A DNA stretch of 11,546 nucleotides from CAYPOY01 sp964412395. GTDB lineage: Bacteria; Chloroflexota; Anaerolineae; B4-G1. The first letter of the stretch is position 1. Each line of letters begins with the position of its first letter. The position numbers and the translations under genes were made by a program. The notes beneath the pieces are model-generated. The model searched no databases. It worked only from the letters and a program-made list of their open reading frames with translations, and was not told the origin of the DNA. This document shows, one piece after another, positions 11,519 through 11,546 of the stretch. The stretch is from assembly GCA_964412395.1 (NCBI GenBank), contig CAYPOY010000150.1, positions 1 to 11,546 on the forward strand, given 5' to 3'.

Positions 11519-11546
11519 ACTGGGGAGAGTGCGTCATTTGAATCGC

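Noticed and set aside
1..11546. tRNA, rRNA, riboswitch or replication-origin signals
   Set aside because: Looked for cloverleaf ends, conserved rRNA stretches, T-box or metabolite-switch cores and iterons; none that I could support by eye.

Overview
The window looks like a piece of a bacterial accessory (defence and toxin-antitoxin) island. It is GC-rich apart from one AT-rich insert, and every gene I can support is on the minus strand, so transcription runs from base 11546 towards base 1. Several features resemble what I recall from Chloroflexota/Anaerolineae-type genomes: the small palindromic and hairpin repeats, a 'gtcctgag...gtcgaagg'-type repeat inside a gene, and a microcompartment-type RpiB. 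That assignment is inference only; there is no rRNA or other phylogenetic marker here.

Layout in the direction of transcription. (1) 11536-10560: the C-terminal end of an N6-adenine DNA methylase, broken upstream, overlapping a 206-aa protein with a PD-(D/E)xK-like nuclease signature. (2) 10559-8355: a short frameshifted second copy of the methylase tail, then a two-gene unit. The first is a 525-aa zinc-ribbon protein and the second a 149-aa protein with a hydrophobic C-terminus. The first ends, and the second begins, with the same ~26-residue Gly/Asn/Ile-rich motif. (3) 8345-6906: a third methylase tail, a GAACnnnnGTTC operator-like palindrome, and a Panacea antitoxin abutting a PemK/MazF-like toxin. 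(4) 6913-5096: a small, probably frameshifted ORF coupled to a B12-binding-type radical SAM enzyme that carries an in-frame repeat insertion. (5) 5096-3618: a gene-tail remnant, a BrnT/BrnA pair with a premature stop in the toxin, a small CPxCG ORF, a second copy of the same tail remnant, and palindromic and GC-hairpin repeats. (6) 3606-1945: an intact ABC-F ATPase. (7) 1921-664: a 153-bp element with 18-bp terminal inverted repeats and phased A-tracts that apparently clips the 5' end of an AbiEi antitoxin gene, followed by an AbiEii toxin that lost its catalytic part and a BrxL-like fragment. (8) 646-1: the start of RpiB with an N-terminal extension like a bacterial-microcompartment targeting peptide, running off the window.

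How it fits together. The segment appears to be built by repeated insertion and decay. Three copies of a methylase 3' end each stand just upstream of a different accessory unit, as though the end of that gene were a recurrent junction. Four defence or TA genes are damaged (AbiEii, BrxL-like, BrnT, methylase), while their partners or neighbours remain open. The most likely novel system is the coupled 525-aa/149-aa pair sharing a homotypic motif, which resembles a sensor-effector pair linked by an amyloid-type or other self-associating signalling motif. The Panacea/PemK-like pair with a possible SOS-type operator is the next most interesting unit.
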